A stretch of 64,000 nt of DNA, from contig NZ_JAIVFP010000001.1 in the NCBI RefSeq assembly GCF_022760755.1, forward strand, positions 1,716,001-1,780,000, written 5' to 3'. The notes beneath the pieces were generated by a model. The model saw only the letters and a list, made by a program, of their open reading frames with translations. It did no database searches and was not told the DNA's origin. Both the position numbers and the translations under genes were made by a program. Below, one piece after another: positions 53,798 through 63,237 of this stretch. The DNA comes from Candidatus Rhodoblastus alkanivorans. Lineage in GTDB: Bacteria; Pseudomonadota; Alphaproteobacteria; Rhizobiales; Beijerinckiaceae. Numbering within the stretch: position 1 is the stretch's first letter; every line of letters begins with the position of its first letter.

Positions 53798-55576
53798 TCA
53801 GAACGCCGCTTCTTCGAAGGCCATCGTGGTCCTGGCGCCGGAGGAGATCGCCTGGAGCAGGCCGCCGGTCTGGGGCAGCAGGCGCTCCATGAAGAAGCGC
53901 GCCGTGCCGACCTTGGCGCGATAGAAGGGGTCTTCCTCCGCCTTGGGCAGGCTGTTCTCGGCCATTTGCGCCCATAGATAGGCCAAAGCGGTCAGGCCGA
54001 ACAGGCGCAGATAATCACTCGCCGCCGCGCCGGCCTCGTCGGGCCGCGCCATGCCCCTTTGCGCAATGAAAGTCGTCGCCTGTTGCAGCCGGATGAAAGC
54101 CTTTTCCAGCGGGCCGATGAATTCGGCAAGCGCCGGATCGGCCTTTTTCGCGGCGATATGGTCCGAGACCGGATGGAAGAAACTGCGCAGGAACCTCCCC
54201 GCATGGGCCGGCATCTTGCGGCCGACGAGGTCCAGAGCCTGCACGCCATTGGCGCCTTCATAGATCTGGGCGATGCGGGCGTCGCGGACGAATTGCTCCA
54301 TGCCGTTCTCGCGGATATAGCCGTGGCCGCCGAAAACCTGCATGCCGAGATTGGTCGCCTCGAAGCCGAGATCGGTCATCAGCGCCTTGACCACCGGGGT
54401 GATCACGGCGACGAAATCCTCCGCTTTGGCGCGCTCGGCGGGATCGGGATGGCGCTTGGCGAGGTCGAGATTTTTCGCCGCCCAGATGGCGAGGGCGCGC
54501 GAGCCCTCGATATAGGCGCGCTGGGTCAGCAGCATGCGGCGGATGTCGGGATGGACGACGAGCGGATCGGCCGGCTTGTCGGGATATTTGGCGCCGGAGA
54601 GCGAGCGGCCCTGCAGGCGCTCGCGGGCATAAGCCACGGCGCCCTGATAGGAGGCTTCGGCGAGGCCGAGACCCTGAACGCCAACCGCGAGGCGTTCGGT
54701 GTTCATCATGGTGAACATGGCCTGCATGCCCTTGTGGGGGGCGCCGATGAGAAAACCCTGCGCCTCGTCGAAATTCATCACGCAGGTGGAAGAGGCCTTG
54801 ATGCCCATCTTGTGTTCGATCGAGCCACAGGCGACCCCGTTGCGGGCGCCAGGCGACCCATCCGGCTTGACCAGAAATTTCGGCACGAGGAACAGACTGA
54901 CGCCCTTCACCCCCTTGGGCGCGTCCGGCAGGCGGGCGAGCACCAGATGGATGATGTTTTCGGTGAGATCGTGCTCGCCGGCCGAGATGAAGATTTTCGT
55001 GCCGGTGATCTTGTAGGAGCCGTCGTCGTTGGGAACCGCGCGGGTGCGCAACAGGCCGAGATCGGTGCCGCATTGGGGCTCGGTGAGGCACATGGTGCCG
55101 GACCAGGTCCCGTCCACCAGTTTCGGCAGAAACGTTTCCTTGAGCGCGTCGGAGCCATAGGCGTGCAGGGCGACATAGGCGCCGTGGGACAGGCCGGGAT
55201 ACATGCCGAAGGACAGATTGGCCGAGCAGATCATCTCGACGACCAGAGTATCGACCGTGGCCGGCAGACCCTGGCCGCCAAAAGCCGGATCGCAGGCTAT
55301 GCCGGTCCAGCCGCCGTCGCGGAAGGCGTCATAGGCGTGTTTGAAGCCATTCGGCGTGCGGACGACGCCATTCTCGAATGCGCAGCCTTCCTCGTCGCCG
55401 GAACGGTTGATCGGCTGGAGGACTTCCTCACAGAGCTTGGCGGCTTCTCCGAGCACGGCCTCGATGGTGTCGCGGGAAAAATCCTCGAAGCCGGGCAAGG
55501 ACGTGACGCTTTCGCCGTCCATCAATTCGTAGAGCACGTAAAGCATATCGCGCAAAGGGGCCTTGTAGGCGGGCAT
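53798..55576 (-). CDS. Acyl-CoA dehydrogenase with C-terminal extension
   Basis: A 592-residue FadE-like flavoenzyme for the first, alpha-beta dehydrogenation step of beta-oxidation. The N-terminal helical part includes GWTGIACDPAFGGQGLPATV. The middle domain has MCLTEPQCGTDLGLLRTRAV and GTKIFISAGEHDLTENI. The C-terminal domain has MQVFGGHGYIRENGMEQFVR and IAQIYEGANGVQALDLVGRK, where the catalytic Glu is expected. A further 120-residue C-terminal extension (AcylCoA_DH_C-like) is present as in the long-chain type. It is the last gene of the minus-strand operon merR-thiolase-hydroxyacyl dehydrogenase-this gene, 27 bases after its neighbour. Confidence 0.94.
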   Translation of the reverse strand: MPAYKAPLRDMLYVLYELMDGESVTSLPGFEDFSRDTIEAVLGEAAKLCEEVLQPINRSGDEEGCAFENGVVRTPNGFKHAYDAFRDGGWTGIACDPAFGGQGLPATVDTLVVEMICSANLSFGMYPGLSHGAYVALHAYGSDALKETFLPKLVDGTWSGTMCLTEPQCGTDLGLLRTRAVPNDDGSYKITGTKIFISAGEHDLTENIIHLVLARLPDAPKGVKGVSLFLVPKFLVKPDGSPGARNGVACGSIEHKMGIKASSTCVMNFDEAQGFLIGAPHKGMQAMFTMMNTERLAVGVQGLGLAEASYQGAVAYARERLQGRSLSGAKYPDKPADPLVVHPDIRRMLLTQRAYIEGSRALAIWAAKNLDLAKRHPDPAERAKAEDFVAVITPVVKALMTDLGFEATNLGMQVFGGHGYIRENGMEQFVRDARIAQIYEGANGVQALDLVGRKMPAHAGRFLRSFFHPVSDHIAAKKADPALAEFIGPLEKAFIRLQQATTFIAQRGMARPDEAGAAASDYLRLFGLTALAYLWAQMAENSLPKAEEDPFYRAKVGTARFFMERLLPQTGGLLQAISSGARTTMAFEEAAF

Positions 55577-55603
55577 GGCGCTTTCCTCCTCTTCGCGGCG
55601 TGT

Positions 55604-57925
55604 CTAGTTGCGGAGCGGCCTGCCGGTTTCGAGCATGTGCTCGATCCGGGCGAGGCTGTCGGAATTGCGGATGAGCTTCATGAAGCCCGTGCGCTCCAGT
55701 TCGGACATGCGGTCTTCGCTGATGGTCTCGGTCGGGTCCGTTCCGTCGCCGGAGAGAATTTCCGCCAGCACGCCGGACACGACCCTGTCATGTTTCGTCG
55801 CCTTGCCGAGGCGGACGAAGGAATCCACCGCCATGTCGAGCGCAACCTTGCCGGAGGGGCCGGGCAGGACATAGGTCGCCGGCTCGGGCGGCTTGTAGTT
55901 TCCCGCCATTTTCAGGGCCTTGGCCTTGGCGTCGAACAAAAGCCGATAGCGGTTCATGGTGATTGCGTCGCCGGGACGCAAAATCATCATCTCCTGCGCT
56001 TCGGCGGCCGATTTCGCCACTGTCGCCGTGCTGATATATTCGAAGACCTTGCCGACCGCGGGCATCGGCCCTCTCGGAAGTCTGTTAGCTCTCTGCCAGC
56101 GCGCGAGCATTTCCTTGCAGCCGCCCCAGCCGGGGATGAGGCCGACGCCGACCTCGACCAGCCCGGCATAGGTCTCGGCATGGGCCTGGATGGCGTCGGA
56201 ATGCAGCAGGATTTCGCAGCCGCCGCCGAGCGCCATGCCGGAAGGCGCGGCGACCACCGGGAAAGGCGCATATTTCAGCGTCTTGTAAGTGATCTGCCCC
56301 ATGGCGACGAGGCCCTGGATGTCGTTCCAGCTCGCGATATTGGCGGCGAAAAGGGCGAGGCCGAGATTGGCGCCGACCGAGAAGTTCGAGCCCTCGTTAT
56401 AGATGACGAGCGCCTTGTATTCCTTCTTCACCAGTTCGATCGTCTTGCCGAGCAGGGTGACGATGTCGGGGTCGAGCGAATTCATCTGGCTCGTGAATTC
56501 GAAACAGAGCACCCCGTCGCCGATGTCCCAGGCCGAGGCCGAGGCGTTTTTCAGCACCGGCTTCGACGTCAGCTTGACGTCGGCGAGCAGCAGCACGCCC
56601 TCGGGGCGATGCAGGGTCTTGTAATCCCCGGAAAGCGTCAGCGCCTGGCGCTTGCCGTCCTCGACCCGATAGAAGCTCTTGCCCCGCGCGGCGCGCAGGA
56701 CCGGCGGGACGGCGCGGCCCTCCGCCTCCAGACGCGCGACGAACCAGTCGACGCCGATCTTGTCGATGAGTTCGAAGGGCCCGCTCTTCCAATTATAGCC
56801 GAGCCGCATCGCCTCATCGATCGACTCGATCTCGTCGGCGGCGTCGCCGACCAGCATGGCGGCATAGGTCAAAGTCTCGCTCATGACGGTCCAGGCGTAG
56901 CGGCCATGGACGCTGTCATGCTCGAAAAGTTTCGTCAGGCTTTTGCCGGAGTCCTCGATCGCCTCGACCCGCGCCTTTTTCTGCGCGCGATAGTCGCCGC
57001 TCTTGAGGTCGATCGCCTCCTTGCGCTTGCCCATTTCGCGATTGAGCCGATAGAAGCCGCCCTTGCCCTTGCGGCCGGTGTAGCCCTCCTTGATCATGCG
57101 CTCGATCAGGGGCGCGGGCCGGTTCATGGCGTGGAACGGGTCCTCCGGCGGCAATGAGGCCGCCATGCTGGCGTTGACATGCGGCATCAGGTCGAGGCCG
57201 ATCAGGTCGAGCAGGCCGAACACACCGGTTTTGGGAACGCCGAAGGGCTTGCCGATGATCGCGTCGGCGTCCTCCACGTCCAGCCCCATGGCGAAAGCGG
57301 TGACCACCGCTGTTTGCAGCCAATAGACGCCGAGGCGGTTGGCGATGAAGCCCGGCCGGTCCTTGCAGGGCACAACGCCCTTGCCGAGGCGATAATCACA
57401 GAACTCTGTAAGCACCCTGACAGCGTCAGGATTATTCTTCGCGCTCGTCACCAGCTCCAGCAGGCGCATGTAGCGCGGCGGGTTGAAGAAATGGGTGATG
57501 ACGAAGTCCCGCGCGAAACTTTCGGGCAGGCCTTCGGTCAGCTTGGCCAGCGGGATGGTCGAAGTGTTGGACGAGACGACGCTGCCCTTTTTGCGTCTGG
57601 CTTCGATCTTGGCGTAGAGCGCCTGCTTGACATCGAGCCTTTCGATCACGGCCTCGACGATCCAGTCGCATTCGGCGAGGAGGTCGAGATGGTCCGCGAC
57701 ATTGCCGGTCGTAACCAGTTTCGCCGCCGCCTTGCTCATGAAGGGCGCTGGCTCGGTTTTCAGCATTTTCGCCACGGCGCCTTCGGCGATGGCGTTGCGG
57801 TTGGCCGCGCCGGGCGGCACGATGTCGAGTAGGACGACCGGCGTCCCGGAATTGGCGACCTGGGCGGCTATGCCTGCGCCCATCACGCCGGCGCCGATGA
57901 CGGCGACTTTGCCAATCTGAGCCAT
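55604..57925 (-). CDS. 3-hydroxyacyl-CoA dehydrogenase / enoyl-CoA hydratase fusion
   Basis: A 773-residue bifunctional beta-oxidation enzyme. The dehydrogenase half comes first: NAD-binding VAVIGAGVMGAGIAAQVANS, then HFFNPPRYMRLLELVTSAKN and GFIANRLGVYWLQTAV. The hydratase/isomerase half is C-terminal, with FSVGANLGLALFAANI and the oxyanion-hole region FPVVAAPSGMALGGGCEILL. This order is that of FadN-type proteins; FadB has the hydratase first. GGAGGCTTTGTG supports ATG 57925. The ATG overlaps the thiolase stop by one base, so both proteins are made together, as expected for a multienzyme pair. Confidence 0.94.
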   Translation of the reverse strand: MAQIGKVAVIGAGVMGAGIAAQVANSGTPVVLLDIVPPGAANRNAIAEGAVAKMLKTEPAPFMSKAAAKLVTTGNVADHLDLLAECDWIVEAVIERLDVKQALYAKIEARRKKGSVVSSNTSTIPLAKLTEGLPESFARDFVITHFFNPPRYMRLLELVTSAKNNPDAVRVLTEFCDYRLGKGVVPCKDRPGFIANRLGVYWLQTAVVTAFAMGLDVEDADAIIGKPFGVPKTGVFGLLDLIGLDLMPHVNASMAASLPPEDPFHAMNRPAPLIERMIKEGYTGRKGKGGFYRLNREMGKRKEAIDLKSGDYRAQKKARVEAIEDSGKSLTKLFEHDSVHGRYAWTVMSETLTYAAMLVGDAADEIESIDEAMRLGYNWKSGPFELIDKIGVDWFVARLEAEGRAVPPVLRAARGKSFYRVEDGKRQALTLSGDYKTLHRPEGVLLLADVKLTSKPVLKNASASAWDIGDGVLCFEFTSQMNSLDPDIVTLLGKTIELVKKEYKALVIYNEGSNFSVGANLGLALFAANIASWNDIQGLVAMGQITYKTLKYAPFPVVAAPSGMALGGGCEILLHSDAIQAHAETYAGLVEVGVGLIPGWGGCKEMLARWQRANRLPRGPMPAVGKVFEYISTATVAKSAAEAQEMMILRPGDAITMNRYRLLFDAKAKALKMAGNYKPPEPATYVLPGPSGKVALDMAVDSFVRLGKATKHDRVVSGVLAEILSGDGTDPTETISEDRMSELERTGFMKLIRNSDSLARIEHMLETGRPLRN

Positions 57926-59061
57926 CACAAAGCCTCCAGAACGGTGGCGATGCCCTGGCCGCCGCCGATACATTGGGTGGCAAGCGCATACTTGCCCTTT
58001 TCGCGCTTGAGCAATTGCGCCGCCTTGCCGACGATGCGGGCGCCGGTCGCGCCGAGCGGATGGCCGAGCGCAATGGCGCCGCCGTCGAGATTGACCTGAT
58101 CGGCCGAGAGCCCGAGGTCGCGCATCGAGGCGATCGCCTGGCTGGAAAAGGCTTCGTTCAGCTCCACCACGTCGAGTTGCTTGGCTTCCAGCCCGGCGCG
58201 CTTCAGCGCCTTGCGGCTGGCGCCGACCGGGCCGATGCCCATGATCGACGGCTCGCAGCCGGCGACGGCCACGCTTTTGATCGCGGCGAGAATTTCCAGG
58301 CCGTTTTTCTTCGCGTAATCCTCGGTGCAGACGAAAACGGCGGAAGCGCCGTCGGTGAGCGGCGAGGACGTGCCTGCGGTCACCACGCCTTCGGCATTGA
58401 AGGCCGGCTTCAGTTCGGCAAGGCCGTCAAGCGTCGCGTCGGGGCGGATGCAGCCGTCGAGCGACACCGTTCCCTTGCGCCCGACGATGGGGATGATCTC
58501 ATCGACGAATTTGCCTTCCCTTTGCGCGGCGGCCGCCTTCTGCTGCGAGCGCAGCGCGAATTCCTCCTGTTCCTTTCGCGAAACCTGCCATTGCTGGGCG
58601 ACATTTTCCGCCGTGTCGCCCATGCCCATGTAAGCCGCGGGCATTTTCGCCGCGAGTTCGGGATTCGGCATGGGATTGAAACCCATCATCGGCACGCGGC
58701 TCATGCTTTCGACGCCGGCGCAAATGAAAGCCTCGCCGGCGCCGATGGCGATCGAGCCCGCCGCCATATGGACCGAGGTCATGGACGAGCCGCAGAAGCG
58801 GTTGACGGTGACCGCGCCGAGCGACTTTGGCAGGCCGGCGATGAAACTGACGAGGCGCGCGACATTGAGGCCCTGTTCGCCTTCAGGGAAGGCGCAGCCG
58901 AGGATCAGGTCCTCGATGTCCTCAGGGTTGACGCCCGTCTTCTTGATCAGGCCGGCGATGACCTGCGCGGCCATGTCGTCGGGACGGACAGACGCCAGTT
59001 CGCCCCTTTTGGCGGGGGTGAAGGGCGAGCGGACATAGCCTGCGATGACTGTTCTGGTCAT
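57925..59061 (-). CDS. fadA: Acetyl-CoA C-acyltransferase (3-ketoacyl-CoA thiolase)
   Basis: A 378-residue thiolase that cleaves 3-ketoacyl-CoA with CoA at the end of each beta-oxidation cycle. The nucleophile Cys is in VNRFCGSSMTSVHMAA. The active His is in LDGGAIALGHPLGATGAR and the second Cys in ALATQCIGGGQGIATVL. VVELNEAFSSQAIA is also standard. The length is close to the family norm. It lies 43 bases after merR and overlaps the hydroxyacyl-CoA dehydrogenase gene, giving the complete beta-oxidation set. Confidence 0.95.
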   Translation of the reverse strand: MTRTVIAGYVRSPFTPAKRGELASVRPDDMAAQVIAGLIKKTGVNPEDIEDLILGCAFPEGEQGLNVARLVSFIAGLPKSLGAVTVNRFCGSSMTSVHMAAGSIAIGAGEAFICAGVESMSRVPMMGFNPMPNPELAAKMPAAYMGMGDTAENVAQQWQVSRKEQEEFALRSQQKAAAAQREGKFVDEIIPIVGRKGTVSLDGCIRPDATLDGLAELKPAFNAEGVVTAGTSSPLTDGASAVFVCTEDYAKKNGLEILAAIKSVAVAGCEPSIMGIGPVGASRKALKRAGLEAKQLDVVELNEAFSSQAIASMRDLGLSADQVNLDGGAIALGHPLGATGARIVGKAAQLLKREKGKYALATQCIGGGQGIATVLEAL

Positions 59062-59103
59062 TCTTGTCTCCCGGAATCATTCTTTTGCGAAAGGTTGCGC
59101 CGT

Positions 59104-59577
59104 TCACGACGTCTTGACGCCTTTCCCGGCAAGCATTTCGGCGGTCGTACGCTCGACGTCGCGCAATTCGGCGAGGCTCGTTTCGACGTCGCGCAACTGG
59201 GTTTCCAGCCGCGCGATGCGCTCGCGCACTTTGCCGAGCAGATTGCGCATCTGGGCGACCCGGGTGGGATCGGCCTCGTAGAGGTCGAGGAATTGCTGAA
59301 TGTCCTTGAGGCTGAAGCCCATGCGCTTGCCGCGCAAAATCAGGATCAGCCGGGCGCGGTCGCGCGGGCTGAATAACCGTGCCCCGCCCACGCGCTGCGG
59401 CGCGACGAGGCCCTTGGCCTCGTAGAAGCGGATGGCGCGCAAGGTGACGCCCAATTCGCCCGCAAGTTCAGCGATCGAAAAAGTTTTTTCCTTCACGGAC
59501 GATCTTCCCGTCGGAATGGCGGCGGAGCCTCGGACGCCGACGCCGGACGCATCGCTTGGGTCATGCGGCATCGTCAC
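59104..59577 (-). CDS. MerR family regulator of the beta-oxidation operon (LiuR-like)
   Basis: About 157 residues. The MerR winged helix reads TFSIAELAGELGVTLRAIRF, YEAKGLVAPQRVGG and RLFSPRDRARLILILRGKRM. A C-terminal dimerising coiled coil follows (RNLLGKVRERIARLETQLRD). The Cys residues of metal sensors are absent, as in LiuR/PsrA-type regulators of acyl-CoA degradation. I chose GTG 59577 because GGGAGGG lies six bases before it; ATG 59571 is the alternative, and the frame is open to 59673. It is the first gene of its operon and probably represses it through the palindrome just upstream. Confidence 0.88.
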   Translation of the reverse strand: MTMPHDPSDASGVGVRGSAAIPTGRSSVKEKTFSIAELAGELGVTLRAIRFYEAKGLVAPQRVGGARLFSPRDRARLILILRGKRMGFSLKDIQQFLDLYEADPTRVAQMRNLLGKVRERIARLETQLRDVETSLAELRDVERTTAEMLAGKGVKTS

Positions 59578-59623
59578 TCGATACCCTCCCTGCACGCGAA
59601 TCTTGCCGCGCGGCCAATGTTTG

Positions 59624-59638
59624 TTGACGTATACGTAA
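59624..59638. promoter_or_regulatory. Candidate MerR (LiuR-type) operator
   Basis: TTGACGTATACGTAA contains a perfect 10-bp palindrome (ACGTATACGT, 59627-59636) with TTG/TAA flanks. It lies about 50 bases before the merR start and resembles the TTnACGTnnACGTnAA type of site described for LiuR in Proteobacteria. It could govern the whole four-gene operon. Confidence 0.6.
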
Positions 59639-59887
59639 TTTCTCGACGCCGACCTGTCAACGAAAAAGTTCATATCTGAACATAGTTGGATAAATATAAT
59701 AAAAACAATTTATTGTCATGGTTGTGGTCGGGGCGTTCCGGTGCGTCGCGGGCAAATGGGGCAAAAATCCGTGCGTCGCGGCGAACCGACGGGTGTTTTG
59801 TCGCTCCGAATGGCCTAGCATTGGTCTCGATTGGGTTGACGTGGAGCGCGGATGGCAGCGCCGCCGTGGAGATCCAGGAGAATGCAA

Positions 59888-60385
59888 ATGCGTTTGACTC
59901 TTGCCGTTGTCTTTTCTTGCCTGGCTTTCGGCGCCGCCGCGGCGGAGAACGCCCCGGCCCCGGGGCCTGCCGCGCCAGCGACCGCCGCCCCGGCGCCTGC
60001 CGCCTATAGCCCCGGTCTCTCCGACATCATGTCCGGCGCGCAATGGCGCCATTTGAAGCTCGGTTACGCCGGCGAGGTGAAAAACTGGCCGCTCGCGGCT
60101 TTTGAAGCCGCGCAAATGCGAAACAACTTCGTCAAAGCCGCGCAATATTTCCCCGAGTTCGAGAAAGTTCCGGTCGCGAAGCTCATCAAGCAGTTCAGCG
60201 AACCAGCGCTGGACGAGGTCGACGCCGCCATCAAGGCCAGGAACGCGACCGCCTTCCTGCAATCCTTCGGCCGCCTGACCGAGGCCTGTAATTCCTGCCA
60301 CAAGGCCGCCGCCAAAGGCTTCATCAAAATCCGGGTGCCGACGTCCTCGCCCTTCAGCAATCAGGTGTTCCCGCCTGGACCGTGA
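59888..60385 (+). CDS. Small exported c-type cytochrome-like protein
   Basis: A 165-residue protein with a signal peptide (MRLTLAVVFSCLAFGAAAAE) followed by an Ala/Pro linker and a helical domain. There is one haem-c motif, CNSCH, near the C-terminus (RLTEACNSCHKAAAKGFIKI). A CxxCH at the end of a four-helix bundle resembles the cytochrome c' fold, so a periplasmic electron-transfer or gas-binding role is possible. Two ATGs compete; 59888 is favoured because CAGGAGA is then correctly spaced. It stands alone, convergent with the pot operon. Confidence 0.82.
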   Translation: MRLTLAVVFSCLAFGAAAAENAPAPGPAAPATAAPAPAAYSPGLSDIMSGAQWRHLKLGYAGEVKNWPLAAFEAAQMRNNFVKAAQYFPEFEKVPVAKLIKQFSEPALDEVDAAIKARNATAFLQSFGRLTEACNSCHKAAAKGFIKIRVPTSSPFSNQVFPPGP

Positions 60386-60440
60386 GCGTTCGGATGTGGT
60401 GAGGTCAAAGCGCGCAATGACGGCGCTGTCCAAGCTACTG

Positions 60441-61268
60441 TTAGTTTCGAGGCAGCCTCTGAGGCGTTTCAAGCTCCTCCCGTCGCCGTTGCCAGAAATA
60501 AGCGGCGAGCGTCGCCAGTGACAAAATGGCGATAAAGATGGCGCCTATGGCGTTGATCTTGGGGCTGACGCCGAGCTTGACGCTGCCGAGCACCACCACG
60601 GGCAGCGGCGTCGCGCCGGGCGCGGAGACGAATTGGCTGGTCACGACATCGTCGAGGCTGAGCGAGAAGGCGAGCAGCCAGCCGGCGGCCAGCGCCGGGG
60701 AGATCACCGGCAGAGTGATCGCGAAAAACGTCTTGAGCGGCGAGGCGCCGAGGTCGAGCGCCGCCTCTTCGATGGTCGGATCGAAATCGGAAAGCCTTCC
60801 CGCGACGATCACCGCGACATAAGACAGAGCGAAGCTGACATGGGCGACGACCAGGGTCCAAAAACCTCGCTCGGACGGCCAACCAAGAATTTCGCCCATA
60901 TTGACGAACAGCAGCAGAAGCGAGATCGCCATGACGATTTCCGGCATGGCGAGCGGGGCGAACACCAGGCCGGCGAACAGGGTTCGGCCGAAAAAACGCT
61001 TGTAGCGGGCGAGCGCAAAACCAGCGAGCGTCCCGAGCGCCAGGGCGAGGGTCGCTGTGACGAAAGCGAGCTTCAGGCTGAGCCAGGCGGCGCCGAGCAG
61101 CGCCGTGTCCGAGGCGAGTTCGACATACCAGCGCGTCGAAAAACCGGCCCAGACGGTCGCGAGTTTCGAAGCGGTGAAGGAATAGACCACCACCAGGACC
61201 AGCGGTGCATAAAGAAACGCGAGGCCGAGCGCGAGCATCGAACGGCGAAAAATGCCGGGCCCGGTCAC
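60441..61268 (-). CDS. potI: Polyamine ABC transporter permease PotI/PotC-like
   Basis: A 275-residue inner-membrane permease with six hydrophobic segments, starting with SMLALGLAFLYAPLVLVVVY. The EAA loop is EEAALDLGASPLKTFFAITL, followed by the conserved LPVISPALAAGWLLAFSLSL and DDVVTSQF of PotC/PotI. I chose GTG 61268 because it overlaps the potH stop (GTGA), as the other junctions here do; the longer frame upstream is only the potH gene in another frame. Last gene of potFGHI. Confidence 0.93.
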   Translation of the reverse strand: MTGPGIFRRSMLALGLAFLYAPLVLVVVYSFTASKLATVWAGFSTRWYVELASDTALLGAAWLSLKLAFVTATLALALGTLAGFALARYKRFFGRTLFAGLVFAPLAMPEIVMAISLLLLFVNMGEILGWPSERGFWTLVVAHVSFALSYVAVIVAGRLSDFDPTIEEAALDLGASPLKTFFAITLPVISPALAAGWLLAFSLSLDDVVTSQFVSAPGATPLPVVVLGSVKLGVSPKINAIGAIFIAILSLATLAAYFWQRRREELETPQRLPRN

Positions 61269-62182
61269 GACGCGCCCTCCAGCCGGCGCGCGATCCATTG
61301 CAGGACAAGGAGCGGGACGACGAGAATCGCCAGCAGCAGAATCGCCACCGCCGAGGCGGTCGGCCAGTCGCGGTTCTGGAAAAATTCGTTTGAGAGCTGC
61401 GTGCCCAGCATAACGTAATTCTGGCCGCCGAGCAGGGTCGGCACGACATATTCGCCGCAGGCGGGAATGAAGACGAGCAGAACGCCCGACAGAACCCCCG
61501 GCCAGGACAGGGGCAGGATGATGCGGGAAAATGCCTTCCATTGTGGCGCGCCGAGGTCGCGCGCGGCTTCAGCGAGCGTCCAGTCGATTTTGACCAGATT
61601 GGCGTAGATCGGCAGCACCATGAAGGGCAGGTAATTATAAACCATGCCGATCTGCACCGCCCAATCGGTATAGAGAATGCTGGGTGGATGGGCGGGATCG
61701 ACGAGATGGAGCGCGATCAGCGCCTGATTGATGAGCCCGGTCTCCTTCAAGAGATTGATCATCGCATAGGTGCGGATCAGCGACGAGGTGAAGAAGGGCA
61801 GGATGACGGCCATCAGCAGGATCTGGCGGCGGCGCGGCGGCTCCAGCGCCATGGCGTAGGCCATGGGATAGCCTAAGCCCAGACAAAGCAGGGCGGTGGT
61901 CGCGGCGATGCGGACGGAGTTCCGCAGAGCGACGGCATAAAGATCGTCGCTCAGGATCGAGCGGTAATTGTCGGGATTGAGCGAGCGCCAGTCGAGCGGA
62001 TTGCTGTAGGGCGGAACGCTGTCCAACGCATGGGTGAGGCTGATCGCCAGCGACACCAGGAGCGGGGCGAGGAAAAAGGCGACGAGCCACGCATAGGGCA
62101 GGACCGCCGAGGGAAAGGCCTTATTTGATGCTCGCTCTGGCGTACGCCAACCGCTTGCCTTGTTGTCCGCGCCGCCGCTCAT
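61265..62182 (-). CDS. potH: Polyamine ABC transporter permease PotH/PotB-like
   Basis: A 305-residue permease with six membrane segments. The first is VLPYAWLVAFFLAPLLVSLA, and the family-typical LPFFTSSLIRTYAMINLLKE and YLPFMVLPIYANL follow. The EAA loop is LAEAARDLGAPQWKAFSRII, then LPLSWPGVLSGVLLVFIPAC and GEYVVPTLLGG. ATG 62182 (MSGGADNK) overlaps the potG stop by the ATGA pattern. Together with potI it forms the membrane channel of a putrescine/spermidine importer. Confidence 0.94.
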   Translation of the reverse strand: MSGGADNKASGWRTPERASNKAFPSAVLPYAWLVAFFLAPLLVSLAISLTHALDSVPPYSNPLDWRSLNPDNYRSILSDDLYAVALRNSVRIAATTALLCLGLGYPMAYAMALEPPRRRQILLMAVILPFFTSSLIRTYAMINLLKETGLINQALIALHLVDPAHPPSILYTDWAVQIGMVYNYLPFMVLPIYANLVKIDWTLAEAARDLGAPQWKAFSRIILPLSWPGVLSGVLLVFIPACGEYVVPTLLGGQNYVMLGTQLSNEFFQNRDWPTASAVAILLLAILVVPLLVLQWIARRLEGAS

Positions 62183-63237
62183 GCCCGCAACACCGTGATG
62201 GCTTCGGGCGGCCAGCAGACGCTCACGGCGTCGCCGATCTTGAAGCCCGGACCGCCGTGGACGGCGTTGAACTGCGCCGCGCGCAACAGCGCGCCGCCCT
62301 CGGCGCGCACGAAATAGACGGTGTGGTCGCCATAATAGGAAAGGGCCTCGACCGCGCCATGCTCCGCATTGGCGCGCGGCAGGCAATTCGCGCGCCGGGC
62401 GATGGTGATGTTTTCCGGACGAATCGAGGCCCAGAACACCCCCACGCCGAGCACCGGCGCGGCCGGGGCGAGAAAGGTCAGCACGCCCTCGCCGAGAAGG
62501 CCTTCGCCGCTCGCGCGGGCGGGCAGCAGATTGGTCGCGCCGACGAAGCCGGCGACGAAACGGTTGGCGGGCCGGGCATAGAGCGCACGCGGCGTATCGA
62601 CCTGTTCGATGCGTCCCGCGTTCATCACCGCGACCCGCGAGGCGAGGGTCATCGCCTCATCCTGGTCATGGGTGACGACGACGAAGGTGACGCCGGTTCT
62701 CTTCTGCACCTCGAGCAAATGCATTTGCGTCGTTTCGCGCAATTTGCGGTCGAGCGCGGACAAAGGCTCGTCAAGCAGCAGAACCTTCGGCCTTTTGACG
62801 ATCGCCCGCGCCAGAGCGACGCGCTGTTTCTGGCCGCCGGAAAGCTGGTGGGGCTTGCGGTCGGCGAAATCGCGCATGACGACGAGATCGAGGGCCTCGT
62901 CGGCGCGCCTGCGCAGCTCGGCTCCGCGCAAACCTTCCTGGCGCAGGCCGAATTCGATGTTTTTCGCCACGCTCATATGAGGAAAGAGCGCATAGGACTG
63001 GAACATCATATTGACCGGGCGGCGATGCGGCGGCGCGTCGGTCATGTCGGCGCCGTCGATCAGGACGCGCCCTTTGTCCGGCCGCTCGAAGCCCGCGATC
63101 ATCCGCAGCAAAGTGGTCTTGCCCGAGCCCGACCCGCCGAGGATCGCGAAAAACTCGCCCGCCGCGATCGCCAGATCGACCCCCGTGACCGCCATGTCGC
63201 GGCCGAATTTCTTGGTCAGGCCCTCGACCTGGATCAT
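62179..63237 (-). CDS. potG: Polyamine ABC transporter ATP-binding protein PotG/PotA-like
   Basis: A 352-residue ATPase. Walker A is ILGGSGSGKTTLLRMIAG, the signature is HQLSGGQKQRVALARAIV, Walker B and D-loop are VLLLDEPLSALDRKLRE, and the switch His is in VVVTHDQDEAM. The C-terminal TOBE/regulatory domain (about residues 240-352) is complete. ATG 63237 overlaps the potF stop by one base. It drives uptake through PotH/PotI. Confidence 0.95.
   Translation of the reverse strand: MIQVEGLTKKFGRDMAVTGVDLAIAAGEFFAILGGSGSGKTTLLRMIAGFERPDKGRVLIDGADMTDAPPHRRPVNMMFQSYALFPHMSVAKNIEFGLRQEGLRGAELRRRADEALDLVVMRDFADRKPHQLSGGQKQRVALARAIVKRPKVLLLDEPLSALDRKLRETTQMHLLEVQKRTGVTFVVVTHDQDEAMTLASRVAVMNAGRIEQVDTPRALYARPANRFVAGFVGATNLLPARASGEGLLGEGVLTFLAPAAPVLGVGVFWASIRPENITIARRANCLPRANAEHGAVEALSYYGDHTVYFVRAEGGALLRAAQFNAVHGGPGFKIGDAVSVCWPPEAITVLRA

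Noticed and set aside
54059-57157. 1032-codon plus-strand frame opposite the beta-oxidation genes
   Set aside because: Its length comes from high GC at third positions of the minus-strand genes; no domain, no ribosome-binding site, composition typical of antisense frames.
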